The notes under the pieces are model-generated. The model was not told where the DNA came from and did no database searches. It saw only the letters and a program-made list of their open reading frames with translations. From NCBI GenBank assembly GCA_963830385.1, contig CAWHMD010000013.1, forward strand, positions 1 through 64,000: a stretch of 64,000 bases of DNA, given 5' to 3'. Below are positions 17,699-26,058 of the stretch, piece after piece (positions within the stretch are counted from its first letter, which is position 1; each line of letters opens with the position of its first letter). The position numbers were made by a program, and so were the translations under genes. The DNA comes from Bog-532 sp963830385. GTDB lineage: Bacteria > Actinomycetota > Actinomycetes > Streptosporangiales > Streptosporangiaceae.

Positions 17699-18280
17699 AT
17701 GGACGGGATGAACGCAGACTCCGGAAACCGCCCCAACGTGGTGGTGGTCGGCCCGGACGGGGTACCGGTCGAGACCTCCCCGCTCGGCGACAACGACGAG
17801 CAGGAGCCCTCAGAGCGGCCGGTCACCGAGATGGTGGAGCAGCCGGCCAAGGTCATGCGGATCGGCAGCATGATCCGCCAGTTGCTGGAGGAGGTGCGGG
17901 CCGCGCCACTGGACGAAAAGAGCCGGGCCCGGCTGAGAGAGATCCACGAGAGCTCGATCAAGGAGCTGGAGGACGGGCTCGCCCCCGAGCTGGTCAACGA
18001 GCTGGAGCGGCTGTCGCTGCCGTTCGCCGAGAACGAGCTGCCCAGTGAGGCCGAGCTCCGGGTCGCCCAGGCACAGCTGGTCGGCTGGCTGGAGGGGCTG
18101 TTCCACGGCATCCAGACCACGCTGTTCGCGCAGCAGATGGCGGCGCGGGCGCAGCTGGAGCAGATGCGGCGCGCGCTCCCGCCGGGGATGGGCCCGCAGA
18201 TGCCCGGTGCGCCCGGGCCCGAGGAGATGGGCCGTCCCGGCCAGCCCGGCCTCGGCGGGTCCTCCGGCCCCTACCTGTAA
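17699..18280 (+). CDS. bpa: Bacterial proteasome activator Bpa/PafE
   Basis: About 193 aa. The conserved core (MVEQPAKVMRIGSMIRQLLEEVRAAPLDEKSR through LERLSLPFAENELPSEAELR and QAQLVGWLEGLFHGIQTTLFAQQMAARAQLEQMR) is the helical ring-forming region of the ATP-independent 20S proteasome activator. The C-terminus ends GPYL, close to the GQYL docking motif of the mycobacterial protein. The presence of Bpa implies a proteasome elsewhere in the genome. A second ATG at 17708 is an equally possible start. Confidence 0.92.
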   Translation: MDGMNADSGNRPNVVVVGPDGVPVETSPLGDNDEQEPSERPVTEMVEQPAKVMRIGSMIRQLLEEVRAAPLDEKSRARLREIHESSIKELEDGLAPELVNELERLSLPFAENELPSEAELRVAQAQLVGWLEGLFHGIQTTLFAQQMAARAQLEQMRRALPPGMGPQMPGAPGPEEMGRPGQPGLGGSSGPYL

Positions 18281-18294
18281 GACCGGTCAGCGAG

Positions 18295-18338
18295 CCGGCT
18301 CCGCGGCGGTCAACGATCACCGACCGCCGCGGAGCCGG
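18295..18338. terminator. 17-bp hairpin terminator between bpa and pheA
   Basis: CCGGCTCCGCGGCGGTC (18295-18311) pairs perfectly with GACCGCCGCGGAGCCGG (18322-18338) across a 10-nt loop. It sits at the junction of two convergent genes, and the pheA stop codon lies in the loop, so it can end transcripts from both sides. Confidence 0.8.
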
Positions 18339-19237
18339 TCCAGCCACTGGGCGGCGGAGGCGAACTCAGCGTCCGAGGTACCCCGCGGTACCTCGGTCTG
18401 GCCGCCGTCGGCCCGCGGGTAACTGCCGAGGAACCGGACGTCGGCGCAGAGCCGCCGCAGCCCCATCAGGGCCTCGCCCACCCTGGTGTCGGCCACGTGC
18501 CCTTCGCAGTCGATGAAAAAGTAGTAGCGGCCCAGGCGGTCACCGGTCGGCCGGGACTGGATAGTGGTCAGGTTCACGCCGCGCACCACGAACTCGGTGA
18601 GGATCTCCGACAGCGCGCCCGCGCGGTCGGTGGCCAGGAACGCGGCCAGCGTGGTCCGGTCCGCGCCGGTGGGGGCGGGCAGGGGACCCGGCGGCCCGGC
18701 CACCACGAACCGGGTGACCGCGTTCTTGCGGTCGTGGACGTCGGGGGCCAGCACCTCGAGCCCGTAGCGGGCGGCGGCGAACGCGCCTGCCAGCGCGGCG
18801 TCGATCTTCCCCTCGGAGGCCTGCCGGGCCGCTTCCGCGTTGGACGTGGCCGGCGCCCAGTCGGCCTGCGGCAGGTGCTCGGCCAGCCAGCGCCGGCACT
18901 GCGGCTGGGCCTGCGGATGGCCGCCGACCGTGCGCACCTCGGACAGCCGGGTGCCGGGCCGGCCGAGCAGCGCGAACGCGATCGGCAGCGGCAGCTCGGC
19001 GCGGATCAGCAGGTCCCCGCCGGCCGTCAGGTCATCGAGAGTGGCGGTGACCACACCCTCGACCGAGCTCTCGATCGGCACCACCGCCCGGTCGGCCGCC
19101 CCGGACCGGACGGCCGCCAGCGCCGCCTGGATCGTGGGACACGGCACCGGTTCCACGTTTTCATTCCCGGCCAGGGTCTGCAGGGCCGCCTCGGTGAACG
19201 TGCCCTCCGGGCCCAGGTAGGCGTAGCGCTCGGTCAT
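18317..19237 (-). CDS. pheA: Prephenate dehydratase
   Basis: About 306 aa. Converts prephenate to phenylpyruvate in phenylalanine biosynthesis. The PDT domain (YLGPEGTFTEAAL at the start, VVPIESSVEGVV near 58-69, and the TRFVVAG catalytic motif near residue 177) is followed by a regulatory ACT domain (GALSEILTEFVVRGVNLTTIQSRP) that gives feedback control by phenylalanine. No chorismate mutase domain is attached, as is usual in actinobacteria. Monocistronic; the 3' end forms part of the terminator shared with bpa. Confidence 0.94.
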   Translation of the reverse strand: MTERYAYLGPEGTFTEAALQTLAGNENVEPVPCPTIQAALAAVRSGAADRAVVPIESSVEGVVTATLDDLTAGGDLLIRAELPLPIAFALLGRPGTRLSEVRTVGGHPQAQPQCRRWLAEHLPQADWAPATSNAEAARQASEGKIDAALAGAFAAARYGLEVLAPDVHDRKNAVTRFVVAGPPGPLPAPTGADRTTLAAFLATDRAGALSEILTEFVVRGVNLTTIQSRPTGDRLGRYYFFIDCEGHVADTRVGEALMGLRRLCADVRFLGSYPRADGGQTEVPRGTSDAEFASAAQWLDRLRGGR

Positions 19238-19338
19238 AGGACTCCGATGCTAGCGGCCGGGGTCAGCCGATCTGATCTGGCAGATTATTCAGCCGCCTAG
19301 CGTCTGCGCTATAAACCGCTAGAACTTTCTAGCGGAGG

Positions 19339-19788
19339 CTAGCGAGGGCTGTTCACCAGCCGCCACTCGGGCTCGGGCGGGGGCCCGGCCGTCTCCCGCA
19401 GCCCGGTGCCCAGCCGTGCGGTCCGGACCGCCTGCTCCTCTTCCGGGGACAGCTTCTGGGTGGCCGCCCCGCTCAGCACGACCTTGGCGTAAGTGCGGGT
19501 CTCGGAACGGCCGTTTATCGAGCTGAGCACCACACCGTCACCGGCCGTGTTGAGCAGCGCCAGCGAGAACGACAGCTGCCCGGTCATCTCGTTGAGCGCG
19601 TCGTAGCGGACGATGGACAGGTCGCGCAGGGCCCGCGGGTCGACCGTGCCCCGTGATCCGACGCTGCCCTGGATCAGGCCCGCGCACTCGGCCACCGCCC
19701 GGGTCGCGTGCCGCCGGGCACCGACGGCCAGCGCGATGCCCAGCACGCCGATCAGGAGACTCAGTACCGGGAGCGCATCGTTAATCAC
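19339..19788 (-). CDS. DUF4446 family membrane-anchored protein
   Basis: About 149 aa. One N-terminal transmembrane helix (LPVLSLLIGVLGIALAVG) is followed by the DUF4446 core (LRDLSIVRYDALNEMTGQLSFSLALLNTAGDGVVLSSINGR). The function of the family is unknown. The GTG start lies 8 nt downstream of the GT87 gene stop, making it the last gene of a four-gene operon with three glycosyltransferases. Confidence 0.85.
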   Translation of the reverse strand: MINDALPVLSLLIGVLGIALAVGARRHATRAVAECAGLIQGSVGSRGTVDPRALRDLSIVRYDALNEMTGQLSFSLALLNTAGDGVVLSSINGRSETRTYAKVVLSGAATQKLSPEEEQAVRTARLGTGLRETAGPPPEPEWRLVNSPR

Positions 19789-19796
19789 GCTGCGTA

Positions 19797-21107
19797 CTAT
19801 ACCGATGACAATCTGTCCAGACCGGGAGACGAGTCAACGTCTCCGCCCTCGGCTGGCGAACCGGGCGACCCTTCGTCGTCGTCACCGTCGTCGTCACCGC
19901 CTGCCGGCTCGCGGTCGGCCTCGGTCATCGTGGTCCGCGCGATGATCACCAGCAGCACCACCGCGGCGATCCCGAACGACCCCTCGACCAGCCGGCTGAC
20001 CAGCCGGGGGACAGCGTGGTCGCTCAGCAGCGAGTTCCCCCACCAGGGCACGGTCAGGCCGAAGAACACCGCGGTGCCCGCGGCGGTCAGCACCCGCCGG
20101 AGCCGCCGGCCGTCCCCCACCAGGGCGCCGATGGCGATCACGACCAGCAGGAAGTAGTGGATCCAGGCTACCGGGGAGACCAGCACCAGCAGCAGCGCGG
20201 TGACCGCGATGCCGGCGATCTGCCAGTGCTGGCGGGCCAGCCGCCGGGCCAGCAGGAAGCCGGGCACCGCGACCGCGACCGCGATCAGCAGCCAGAGCAC
20301 GCCGGGTGCCGTCCCCGGCAGGAAGAACCGGAGCAGCAGCCCGCGCAGCGACTGGTTCTCGGTGCCGGCGTTGTTCCCGAGCCGCCCGGAGTTGAAGATC
20401 GCGCTGGTCCAGTAGGTAACCGAATCACGGGGCAGCAGCAGGAACGCGCCCACCGTCCAGGCCAGCGCGGCCAGCACCGCGGTCCGGGCCGCCCGCCGGC
20501 GCCCGCTGACCCACAGATAGATGATGAACACCCCGGGCACCAGCTTGACCGCGGTAGCCAGCCCGATCAGGGCGCCCCGGGGCCAGCGGGGCCTGGTGGC
20601 CCCGCAGTCGGCCACCGCCAGCGCGGCCAGCACGGCGTCGACCTGGCCGAACCGCATCTCGTCCTGCATCGGGAACAGGTAGGCGCCCGCGCAGAACAGC
20701 GCCGCGAACAGCACCGCCCGCCAGGCGCCCGCCCGGCTCAGCAACGGCCGGAACGAGTACCAGATGATCACCGCGAACGGCCCGTAGACGAACACGACCC
20801 AGACCGCCTGCGCGGCCGGCCAGGACATCATGGCCAGCGGCGCGGCGAAGATCGCGGCCACCGGCGGGTAGGTGAACGGCAGGAGCTGCGGCGGCTGGGT
20901 GAGCACGCTGTACAGCGGCTGGCCCTGCAGCACGGCCAGCCCGCCGGTCCGGTACACGTTCAGGTCGACCAGCCGCTGGTCGGGCGGGTTGGTCAGGTAT
21001 CCGTGGATGATCGGGACGATCGCGGCCAGCGCGGCCGCCCAGGCCAGCACCCCGAGCGTCACGCTCAGCCAGCGCGGCGGCTGGCGGACCCAGCCGGGCG
21101 GGGTCAT
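19797..21107 (-). CDS. GT87-type alpha-mannosyltransferase (DUF2029)
   Basis: About 436 aa with 9-11 predicted membrane helices. The extracytoplasmic loop after helix 1 carries the acidic motif LVDLNVYRTGGLAVLQGQPLY typical of polyprenyl-phosphomannose-dependent GT-C enzymes of family GT87 (the PimE/Rv2181 group), which add alpha-1,2 mannose to lipoglycans. Its start overlaps the stop of the upstream MptB-like gene (ATGA). A short acidic Asp/Gly-rich cytoplasmic tail ends the protein. The exact linkage cannot be told from sequence. Confidence 0.83.
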   Translation of the reverse strand: MTPPGWVRQPPRWLSVTLGVLAWAAALAAIVPIIHGYLTNPPDQRLVDLNVYRTGGLAVLQGQPLYSVLTQPPQLLPFTYPPVAAIFAAPLAMMSWPAAQAVWVVFVYGPFAVIIWYSFRPLLSRAGAWRAVLFAALFCAGAYLFPMQDEMRFGQVDAVLAALAVADCGATRPRWPRGALIGLATAVKLVPGVFIIYLWVSGRRRAARTAVLAALAWTVGAFLLLPRDSVTYWTSAIFNSGRLGNNAGTENQSLRGLLLRFFLPGTAPGVLWLLIAVAVAVPGFLLARRLARQHWQIAGIAVTALLLVLVSPVAWIHYFLLVVIAIGALVGDGRRLRRVLTAAGTAVFFGLTVPWWGNSLLSDHAVPRLVSRLVEGSFGIAAVVLLVIIARTTMTEADREPAGGDDDGDDDEGSPGSPAEGGDVDSSPGLDRLSSV

Positions 21108-22804
21108 CGGCCTCGCCTCCCGTCTGTGGCCGGTTCCGGCGTATCCCCGCCAGTCTCAGCCGTCCCGCGCAGCTCAGCAGTCCCGGAGGACCCAGCTGTC
21201 CCGTTCGCCTCAGCCGTCCCGGAAGCCCTACGCCGCAGATCAACGATCAGCCACACCACCACGATGGCGAGGATGGCCGGGGTCACCCCGGTCCTGACCA
21301 CCGACTGCAGCCAGCCCAGCCCGGGCGGTATGACCACCCCGGCCGCCCGCGCGGGCAGGTACCCGATCCCCAGCGCCGCCGTCCGGGCCAGCAGCAGCCA
21401 GTCCAGGCTGGACGCGGCGATCAGCGGCAGCAGCGCCCAGGCCAGCCCGTCGTACCACGGAAGCACGTACGGCCAGGCCAGCAGCCACGCCAGCGACAAC
21501 GCGAGCGCTCCCCGGCCGGCCAGCCGGGACCCGTCCGCGGCGTCGGCCGGGCCGGCTTCGCCGGAGGCGGGCAGTCCCCGCCACAGCAGGGCGGCCAGCA
21601 CCACCGCCAGCACCACGGCGGCCGCCTTGACCACGTCGTCGGCGGCCGACTCGTGCATGGCCAGGTGCAGCAGCGTGCGGATGACCCGCCACGGCGACCC
21701 GATCGAGACCATGCTGCTGGCCTGGACGGTCTGGTGGAAGCCGGCCCGCCCGCCGACGGCCAGCGCGGCCCCGGCCACCACCGCGAACCCGGCCACCAGG
21801 CCGCCCTCGATCGCCACCAGCCGGTGCCAACGGGACCATCGGGACTGCCGAGGCGCCTGGGGGTTCTGGGAGGGTGCCGGCCGCCCGGTCAGCGGCCAGC
21901 AGGAACGCAGCGCGGCGAGGGCGAGGCCGCCGCCCACCAGCGCCACCGTGATCTTGACCGCGAACCCCAGCCCGGCCAGCGCTCCGGCCGCCACCGCGAA
22001 ACCGGCCGCCGATCGGGCCGGGCGGCCGGCCACCCCGCGCACGTATACCGCGACCGCGGCGACCCCGAAGAAGATGGCCTGGCTGTCGAGGTGCTGGCCG
22101 GCCACCAGGACCTGGAGCAGCAGCGGGTTGGCGGTCCACAGCAGCGCCGCGCGCGCCTGCCGGGCCCGGTCACCGCGCGCCAGCCGGTGCAGGATCAGCC
22201 CGGTGCCGGCGAAGGCGCCCAGGTTGAGCACCGACAGCACGAACACCGTGAGCCGGGCCGAGGTGCCGCCGATGAGCGAGGCCAGCGCCTGCCCGGCGGT
22301 GGCGACGGTGCCGTAGTCCGACGGGGTGGTCTTCCAGTCCTGCACGGCCCGGGCCACCGGGTCACCCAGCCGGGCCAGCACGTCCGGCGCCATGACGTAC
22401 GGGTTGTGCCCGGTGACCAGGATCCGGCCGTAGGCGGCGTAGCTGAGCGGGTCGGAGGAACCGAACGGCGGCACCAGCGTCAGCGCGAGCGCGGCCAGCA
22501 GGCCGGCCAGCAACAGCGGCCGGACCGGCAGTTGCCAGCCCCGCCGGGTCGCGAACAGCGCCAGCGCCAGTCCGGCCGTCCCGGCCAGCAGGCCCGCCGC
22601 GGTCAGCGCGATGGCCAGGTAGGGCGACAGGTGGGCGCCGAACGCCCACGGCGGCTGACCGGGGCGCCCCGGATAGGGCGGCTCCATGACCGAGGTCCCG
22701 GTCACCGCCACGGTGAACGTCGCCGCGACGCTCAGGCCGGTCAGCGCGAGACCGGCCCGCCCGGCGACCTCCGGCCGCGGGCCCGGGACCGGCCGCGAGC
22801 TCAT
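21104..22804 (-). CDS. Polyprenol-phosphomannose-dependent mannosyltransferase, MptA/MptB-like
   Basis: About 566 aa with 12-13 membrane segments. The conserved extracytoplasmic motif FGSSDPLSYAAYGRILVTGHNPYV near residues 112-135 and LLWTANPLLLQVLVAGQHLD near 188-207 match the alpha-1,6 mannosyltransferases that build the lipomannan core. Its start overlaps the GT2 gene stop by 4 nt and its stop overlaps the GT87 start, so the three enzymes are translationally linked and probably act on one glycan. A second, frameshifted homologue lies at 56396-58005. Confidence 0.84.
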   Translation of the reverse strand: MSSRPVPGPRPEVAGRAGLALTGLSVAATFTVAVTGTSVMEPPYPGRPGQPPWAFGAHLSPYLAIALTAAGLLAGTAGLALALFATRRGWQLPVRPLLLAGLLAALALTLVPPFGSSDPLSYAAYGRILVTGHNPYVMAPDVLARLGDPVARAVQDWKTTPSDYGTVATAGQALASLIGGTSARLTVFVLSVLNLGAFAGTGLILHRLARGDRARQARAALLWTANPLLLQVLVAGQHLDSQAIFFGVAAVAVYVRGVAGRPARSAAGFAVAAGALAGLGFAVKITVALVGGGLALAALRSCWPLTGRPAPSQNPQAPRQSRWSRWHRLVAIEGGLVAGFAVVAGAALAVGGRAGFHQTVQASSMVSIGSPWRVIRTLLHLAMHESAADDVVKAAAVVLAVVLAALLWRGLPASGEAGPADAADGSRLAGRGALALSLAWLLAWPYVLPWYDGLAWALLPLIAASSLDWLLLARTAALGIGYLPARAAGVVIPPGLGWLQSVVRTGVTPAILAIVVVWLIVDLRRRASGTAEANGTAGSSGTAELRGTAETGGDTPEPATDGRRGR

Positions 22805-23499
22805 CGCCGGGTGGCCAGCGCCCTCGCGACGTCGGCCAGCTGCCGGGCCCGGTGCAGCTGGGAGCGCAGGTCGGTGCCGGTGGCCCGGTGGGCCAGCGGG
22901 ACCTCGACCTCGGTGATCCGCATGCCCTGACGGGCCAGGTCGATGGTGAGCGCGGTCTCCACCCCGAACCCGGCCGCCAGCGGACGAGCGGCCTCGAACG
23001 CGGCCCGGGTCAGGCAGCGCTGCCCGTTCAGCGGCTGCGCCGGGGACCAGCCGATGGCCCGGCGGGTGCCGGAGCTGGACAGCCCGACCACGATGCCGTG
23101 ACCGCCGAGCTTGACCGTGGACGAGAACGCGGCGATGGTCATGTCGGCCTGCCCGCTGAGCACGGGCTGGGCCAGCGGCGCCGCGAAGGCGGCCGAGTCG
23201 GCCAGGTCGGCGTCCAGGAACAGCAGGTGACGGGCGCTGGCCCGGTCGTCCTGCTGGTCGAGCACGCGCACCGCCTCCGCCCCGGTCTCCATGGCGGCGG
23301 CCTTGCCCCGGTTGCGATCGTGCCGGGTCACCACGGCGCCGGCGTCCCGGGCGATCGCCGCGGTGCCGTCCACCGAGCCGTCGTCGACCACCACGACCAC
23401 GTCCACGCCGGGCAGCTCGGCGGCCGCGCGCACGGTGGCACGGATCCGCTGAGCTTCGTCTTTCGCGGGGATGACGACCGCTACATCGCCGTTCGGCAT
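22801..23499 (-). CDS. Family 2 glycosyltransferase
   Basis: About 232 aa. The GT-A nucleotide-sugar motifs are VVIPAKDEAQRIRATV at residues 8-23, VVDDGSVDGTAAIA near 38-51 and the metal-binding LFLDADLAD near 95-103. The sequence lacks a membrane helix, so it acts at the cytoplasmic face. First gene of the operon with MptB-like, GT87 and DUF4446 genes. It could supply the polyprenyl-phosphate sugar donor (Ppm1-like) or transfer glucose or mannose to a lipid. Confidence 0.83.
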   Translation of the reverse strand: MPNGDVAVVIPAKDEAQRIRATVRAAAELPGVDVVVVVDDGSVDGTAAIARDAGAVVTRHDRNRGKAAAMETGAEAVRVLDQQDDRASARHLLFLDADLADSAAFAAPLAQPVLSGQADMTIAAFSSTVKLGGHGIVVGLSSSGTRRAIGWSPAQPLNGQRCLTRAAFEAARPLAAGFGVETALTIDLARQGMRITEVEVPLAHRATGTDLRSQLHRARQLADVARALATRR

Positions 23500-23565
23500 G
23501 GGCCCGATCCTAGGGCATCGAACCGCCTGGACCGGGGCTTACCGGCGGACCGCCTGCTGGATGGG

Positions 23566-23904
23566 CTACTGGCCGGAGGCGACCACGGACTCGTCGAGGA
23601 CGGTGAACACCGAGTCGAGCCCGGTGACCTGAAGGATCTTGCGCACGGCCGGCCGGGGGGCGGCGAGCTCGAGCTGGCCGCCACGCTCCTTGGCCCGGCG
23701 CAGCGAGGAGAGCAGCACGTTCATGCCGGTGGAATCGCAGAACACGACGCCGGACATGTCGACGATCACGCGCGCGGGCCGGTCGTCGGCCAGCACGTCC
23801 ACCAGCTCGCGGTGCAGCCGCGGCGCGGTGTACAGGTCAATTTCACCCGCCGCGATCACAACGGTGTGATCATCCTGAGACCGACTCGATACATTGAGTT
23901 CCAC
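23566..23904 (-). CDS. STAS-domain anti-sigma factor antagonist
   Basis: About 112 aa STAS protein with the phospho-acceptor motif VVFCDSTGMNVLLSSL near residues 53-68. It is not adjacent to its own kinase or phosphatase. The RsbW-like kinase at 25323 is the nearest candidate partner, separated by arginine deiminase. The GTG start at 23904 has only a weak ribosome-binding site. Confidence 0.86.
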   Translation of the reverse strand: MELNVSSRSQDDHTVVIAAGEIDLYTAPRLHRELVDVLADDRPARVIVDMSGVVFCDSTGMNVLLSSLRRAKERGGQLELAAPRPAVRKILQVTGLDSVFTVLDESVVASGQ

Positions 23905-23936
23905 GAGCGAACCATATCGTCATCCGCGATCCCCTG

Positions 23937-25223
23937 CTATACGCCTGCTCCGATCGGGATGCCAGGGTCAGAGGTCCCGACCGGCTCCCGGCTCACCGGG
24001 CAGGTCAGGCCGCGCGGGCCGCCGCGCCCGCTGCCCAGCTCGCTGCCGGGCACCCGGGTGACCTCCAGGCCGGCCGCCTCCAGCCGGACGCTGGTCGCGG
24101 CGTGCCGCTCGAACAGGACCGCCCGCCCCGGCCCGGTGACCAGGGTGTTGCCGGCGTCGTCCCACGGCCCGGCGGCCGCCGCCGGCGGGGTGAGCCCGGT
24201 GTCGATGACCCGCAGCCGGCCGGCGCCCATGGCCAGCGCCGCGGCCTCCAGAAAGGGCCGGGGATGGGACACCCGCAGCTCGTCTGGTTCGTCGCCACGC
24301 CAGGCCGGGCGCCGGGCGGTGATGGTGCGGGCCGTCAGCGAGTAGGCCACGGCCGGGTGCATGACCACGCTGGCGGCGCCCACCATCGTGCAGGTCGTGT
24401 CCAGGTGGCCGGCCCCGCCATCGGCCGGGCCCGCCCGATGGCCGATCGGCACGGCCAGCACGGTGTGCGCGAAACCGGCCGCGAACGCACTGCGGGCCAG
24501 CCGCTCCACCGCGGCGGCACCGGTCTGGCCGCCGGTCCCGATCGCGATCACGCCCGCGGCCAGCAACAGCACGTCGCCGCCGTCGAGGGCTTCCGGGCCG
24601 GGCCGGTACAGCACCTTGCTGCCGCTGAACATCGGGTGATGGTCGTACACCGCCTGCACCAGGCTGGGCTCGCGGCGACGGCGCGGGCAGGGCGGGCTGG
24701 TCACCACCACCCGGTCACCGACCCACACGCTGGCGTCGCGGGTGAACATCAGGCCGGGCAACGGCTCGATCAGGTAATCGTGCGGGGCCAGCAGCTGGTG
24801 CACGGCCCCCCGCCCGTTCCGGAACTCGTCCCGGTCCAGACCGGTGATCAGCACCCGCGACAGCGTCTCCGGGTCCAGGCCGGCCAGCTCCGCCCGGAGC
24901 TGGCCGGCCAGGTCCTCACCCAGCCGGCCCTGGCCGCCCCGGTCCTCGTCCAGCGCCGCCGCGATCACCTGGTCGCGGGCGGCCGGGTACTCCAGCACGT
25001 CCTGCAGCAACTCGGTCAGGTACAGCACGTCCACACCCTGATCACGCAGGGCGCCGGTAAAGACGTCGTGCTCCTGCTGGGCCCGCCCCAGCCACGGCAC
25101 CCGGCCGAACGGGAACGCGGCCGCGGTCCCGGGGGTGATCCGGGTGAGCTCGGCTCCGGGCCGATGGACGAGGACCGTGCGCAGCCGGCCGACCTCGGTG
25201 TCTGCCCCGTGCCCACCGTGCAT
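23937..25223 (-). CDS. arcA: Arginine deiminase
   Basis: About 428 aa. Hydrolyses arginine to citrulline and ammonia. Family motifs are present in order: VGRLRTVLVHRPGAEL near the start, MFTRDASVWVGD near 160-171, EALDGGDVLLL near 213-223, AGHLDTTCTM near 272-281, and the catalytic cysteine in LTCPVSREP near the C-terminus. The other genes of the arc pathway (ornithine carbamoyltransferase, carbamate kinase, antiporter) are not in the window. GGGGGAG lies just upstream of the ATG. Two AT-rich dyads upstream are candidate operators. Confidence 0.92.
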   Translation of the reverse strand: MHGGHGADTEVGRLRTVLVHRPGAELTRITPGTAAAFPFGRVPWLGRAQQEHDVFTGALRDQGVDVLYLTELLQDVLEYPAARDQVIAAALDEDRGGQGRLGEDLAGQLRAELAGLDPETLSRVLITGLDRDEFRNGRGAVHQLLAPHDYLIEPLPGLMFTRDASVWVGDRVVVTSPPCPRRRREPSLVQAVYDHHPMFSGSKVLYRPGPEALDGGDVLLLAAGVIAIGTGGQTGAAAVERLARSAFAAGFAHTVLAVPIGHRAGPADGGAGHLDTTCTMVGAASVVMHPAVAYSLTARTITARRPAWRGDEPDELRVSHPRPFLEAAALAMGAGRLRVIDTGLTPPAAAAGPWDDAGNTLVTGPGRAVLFERHAATSVRLEAAGLEVTRVPGSELGSGRGGPRGLTCPVSREPVGTSDPGIPIGAGV

Positions 25224-25292
25224 GGCTCCCCCAGCGGTGCCCGCCGCCGGGCATCTGAACCCGCGCGCACTCGGGAACAGTTATCACCGCTT

Positions 25293-25326
25293 TAACTCTA
25301 AGTTACTCCTCATAACTCAGAGTTAT
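25293..25326. promoter_or_regulatory. Twin TAACT dyads upstream of arginine deiminase
   Basis: TAACT-CTA-AGTTA (25293-25305) and the perfect palindrome ATAACTC-A-GAGTTAT (25312-25326) lie 70-103 nt upstream of the arginine deiminase start, in a local AT-rich island. Both are built from the same TAACT half-site, 19 nt apart. The second overlaps the stop codon of the RsbW-like gene. Likely a repressor or activator binding pair for arcA. Confidence 0.5.
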
Positions 25327-25796
25327 TCCACCACGACCGGGTGCTCGGCGGCCGGGCGCGTCACCGGCTCACCGACGGGCGGCGGGGTGGCGCTGCCCGG
25401 CGGGGGCGCAGCCGGGAGCTGGGCCCACACCGTGGTCTCGCCGTCCTCGCGCAGCACGCCCCAGCGGTCCGACAGGCTCTCCACGATGCCCAGGCCGCGA
25501 CCGCCCGGCGCGCCCGGCGAGGGCTCGGCCACCTGCGGTAGCGGGCCGTCACCGGCGTCACTGACCCCGATCCGCAACTCATCGTGATCAATCGTCCAGG
25601 TCACCCGGAGCTGCGCGCCCGGCAGCGGGGCCGCGTGCCGGATCGCGTTGCTCAGCAGCTCACTGACCACGAGGGCGGCGTCACACACCGTCGTCTCGTA
25701 GACCCCGGCCGCGGCCAGCTCAGAAGTGAGGCGGCGCCGGGCCACCGCGACGCTGGACGGGGTGTACGGAAGCAGCACAATGGCCGATGGACTCAC
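25323..25796 (-). CDS. RsbW-like ATP-binding anti-sigma kinase
   Basis: About 157 aa GHKL-fold protein. The N box is DAALVVSELLSNAIRHA, the G1 box VSDAGDGPL and the G2 region GGRGLGIVESLSDRWG, as in the Streptomyces regulatory ATP-binding proteins. No histidine-kinase phospho-acceptor domain is present. A very good AAGGAGG lies just before the GTG at 25796, with only 1 nt spacing; the GTG at 25778 is the other candidate, so the start is uncertain by six codons. The C-terminal 30 residues are Pro-rich. Confidence 0.84.
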   Translation of the reverse strand: MSPSAIVLLPYTPSSVAVARRRLTSELAAAGVYETTVCDAALVVSELLSNAIRHAAPLPGAQLRVTWTIDHDELRIGVSDAGDGPLPQVAEPSPGAPGGRGLGIVESLSDRWGVLREDGETTVWAQLPAAPPPGSATPPPVGEPVTRPAAEHPVVVE

Positions 25797-26058
25797 CTCC
25801 TTACCGCCGTTCCGTCCACGCGATCGAACGAACCCGGTACGTGCGGAAAAATGCCCCGCGGGAGACTCCCGGAAACCGGGACGGTCACATTTTGTCAGCC
25901 GGCCTGGGGAAAGAACGGCGGCCCGCCGGGCACTTCGGTGAAAATGGGCCACATAACGTGACAGCTCGCATTCACACTGACGGGCTCCGCAATGACACCT
26001 CCGGGCCGTCAACGCCGTAGGCTGGCGGTACTCCGAGACGCGAAAGCGAGGTAGGGCC

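Noticed and set aside
20016..22316. 766-codon plus-strand frame across the glycosyltransferases
   Set aside because: It is antisense to three overlapping genes with clear membrane-enzyme motifs, and its translation is low-complexity Gln/His/Arg.
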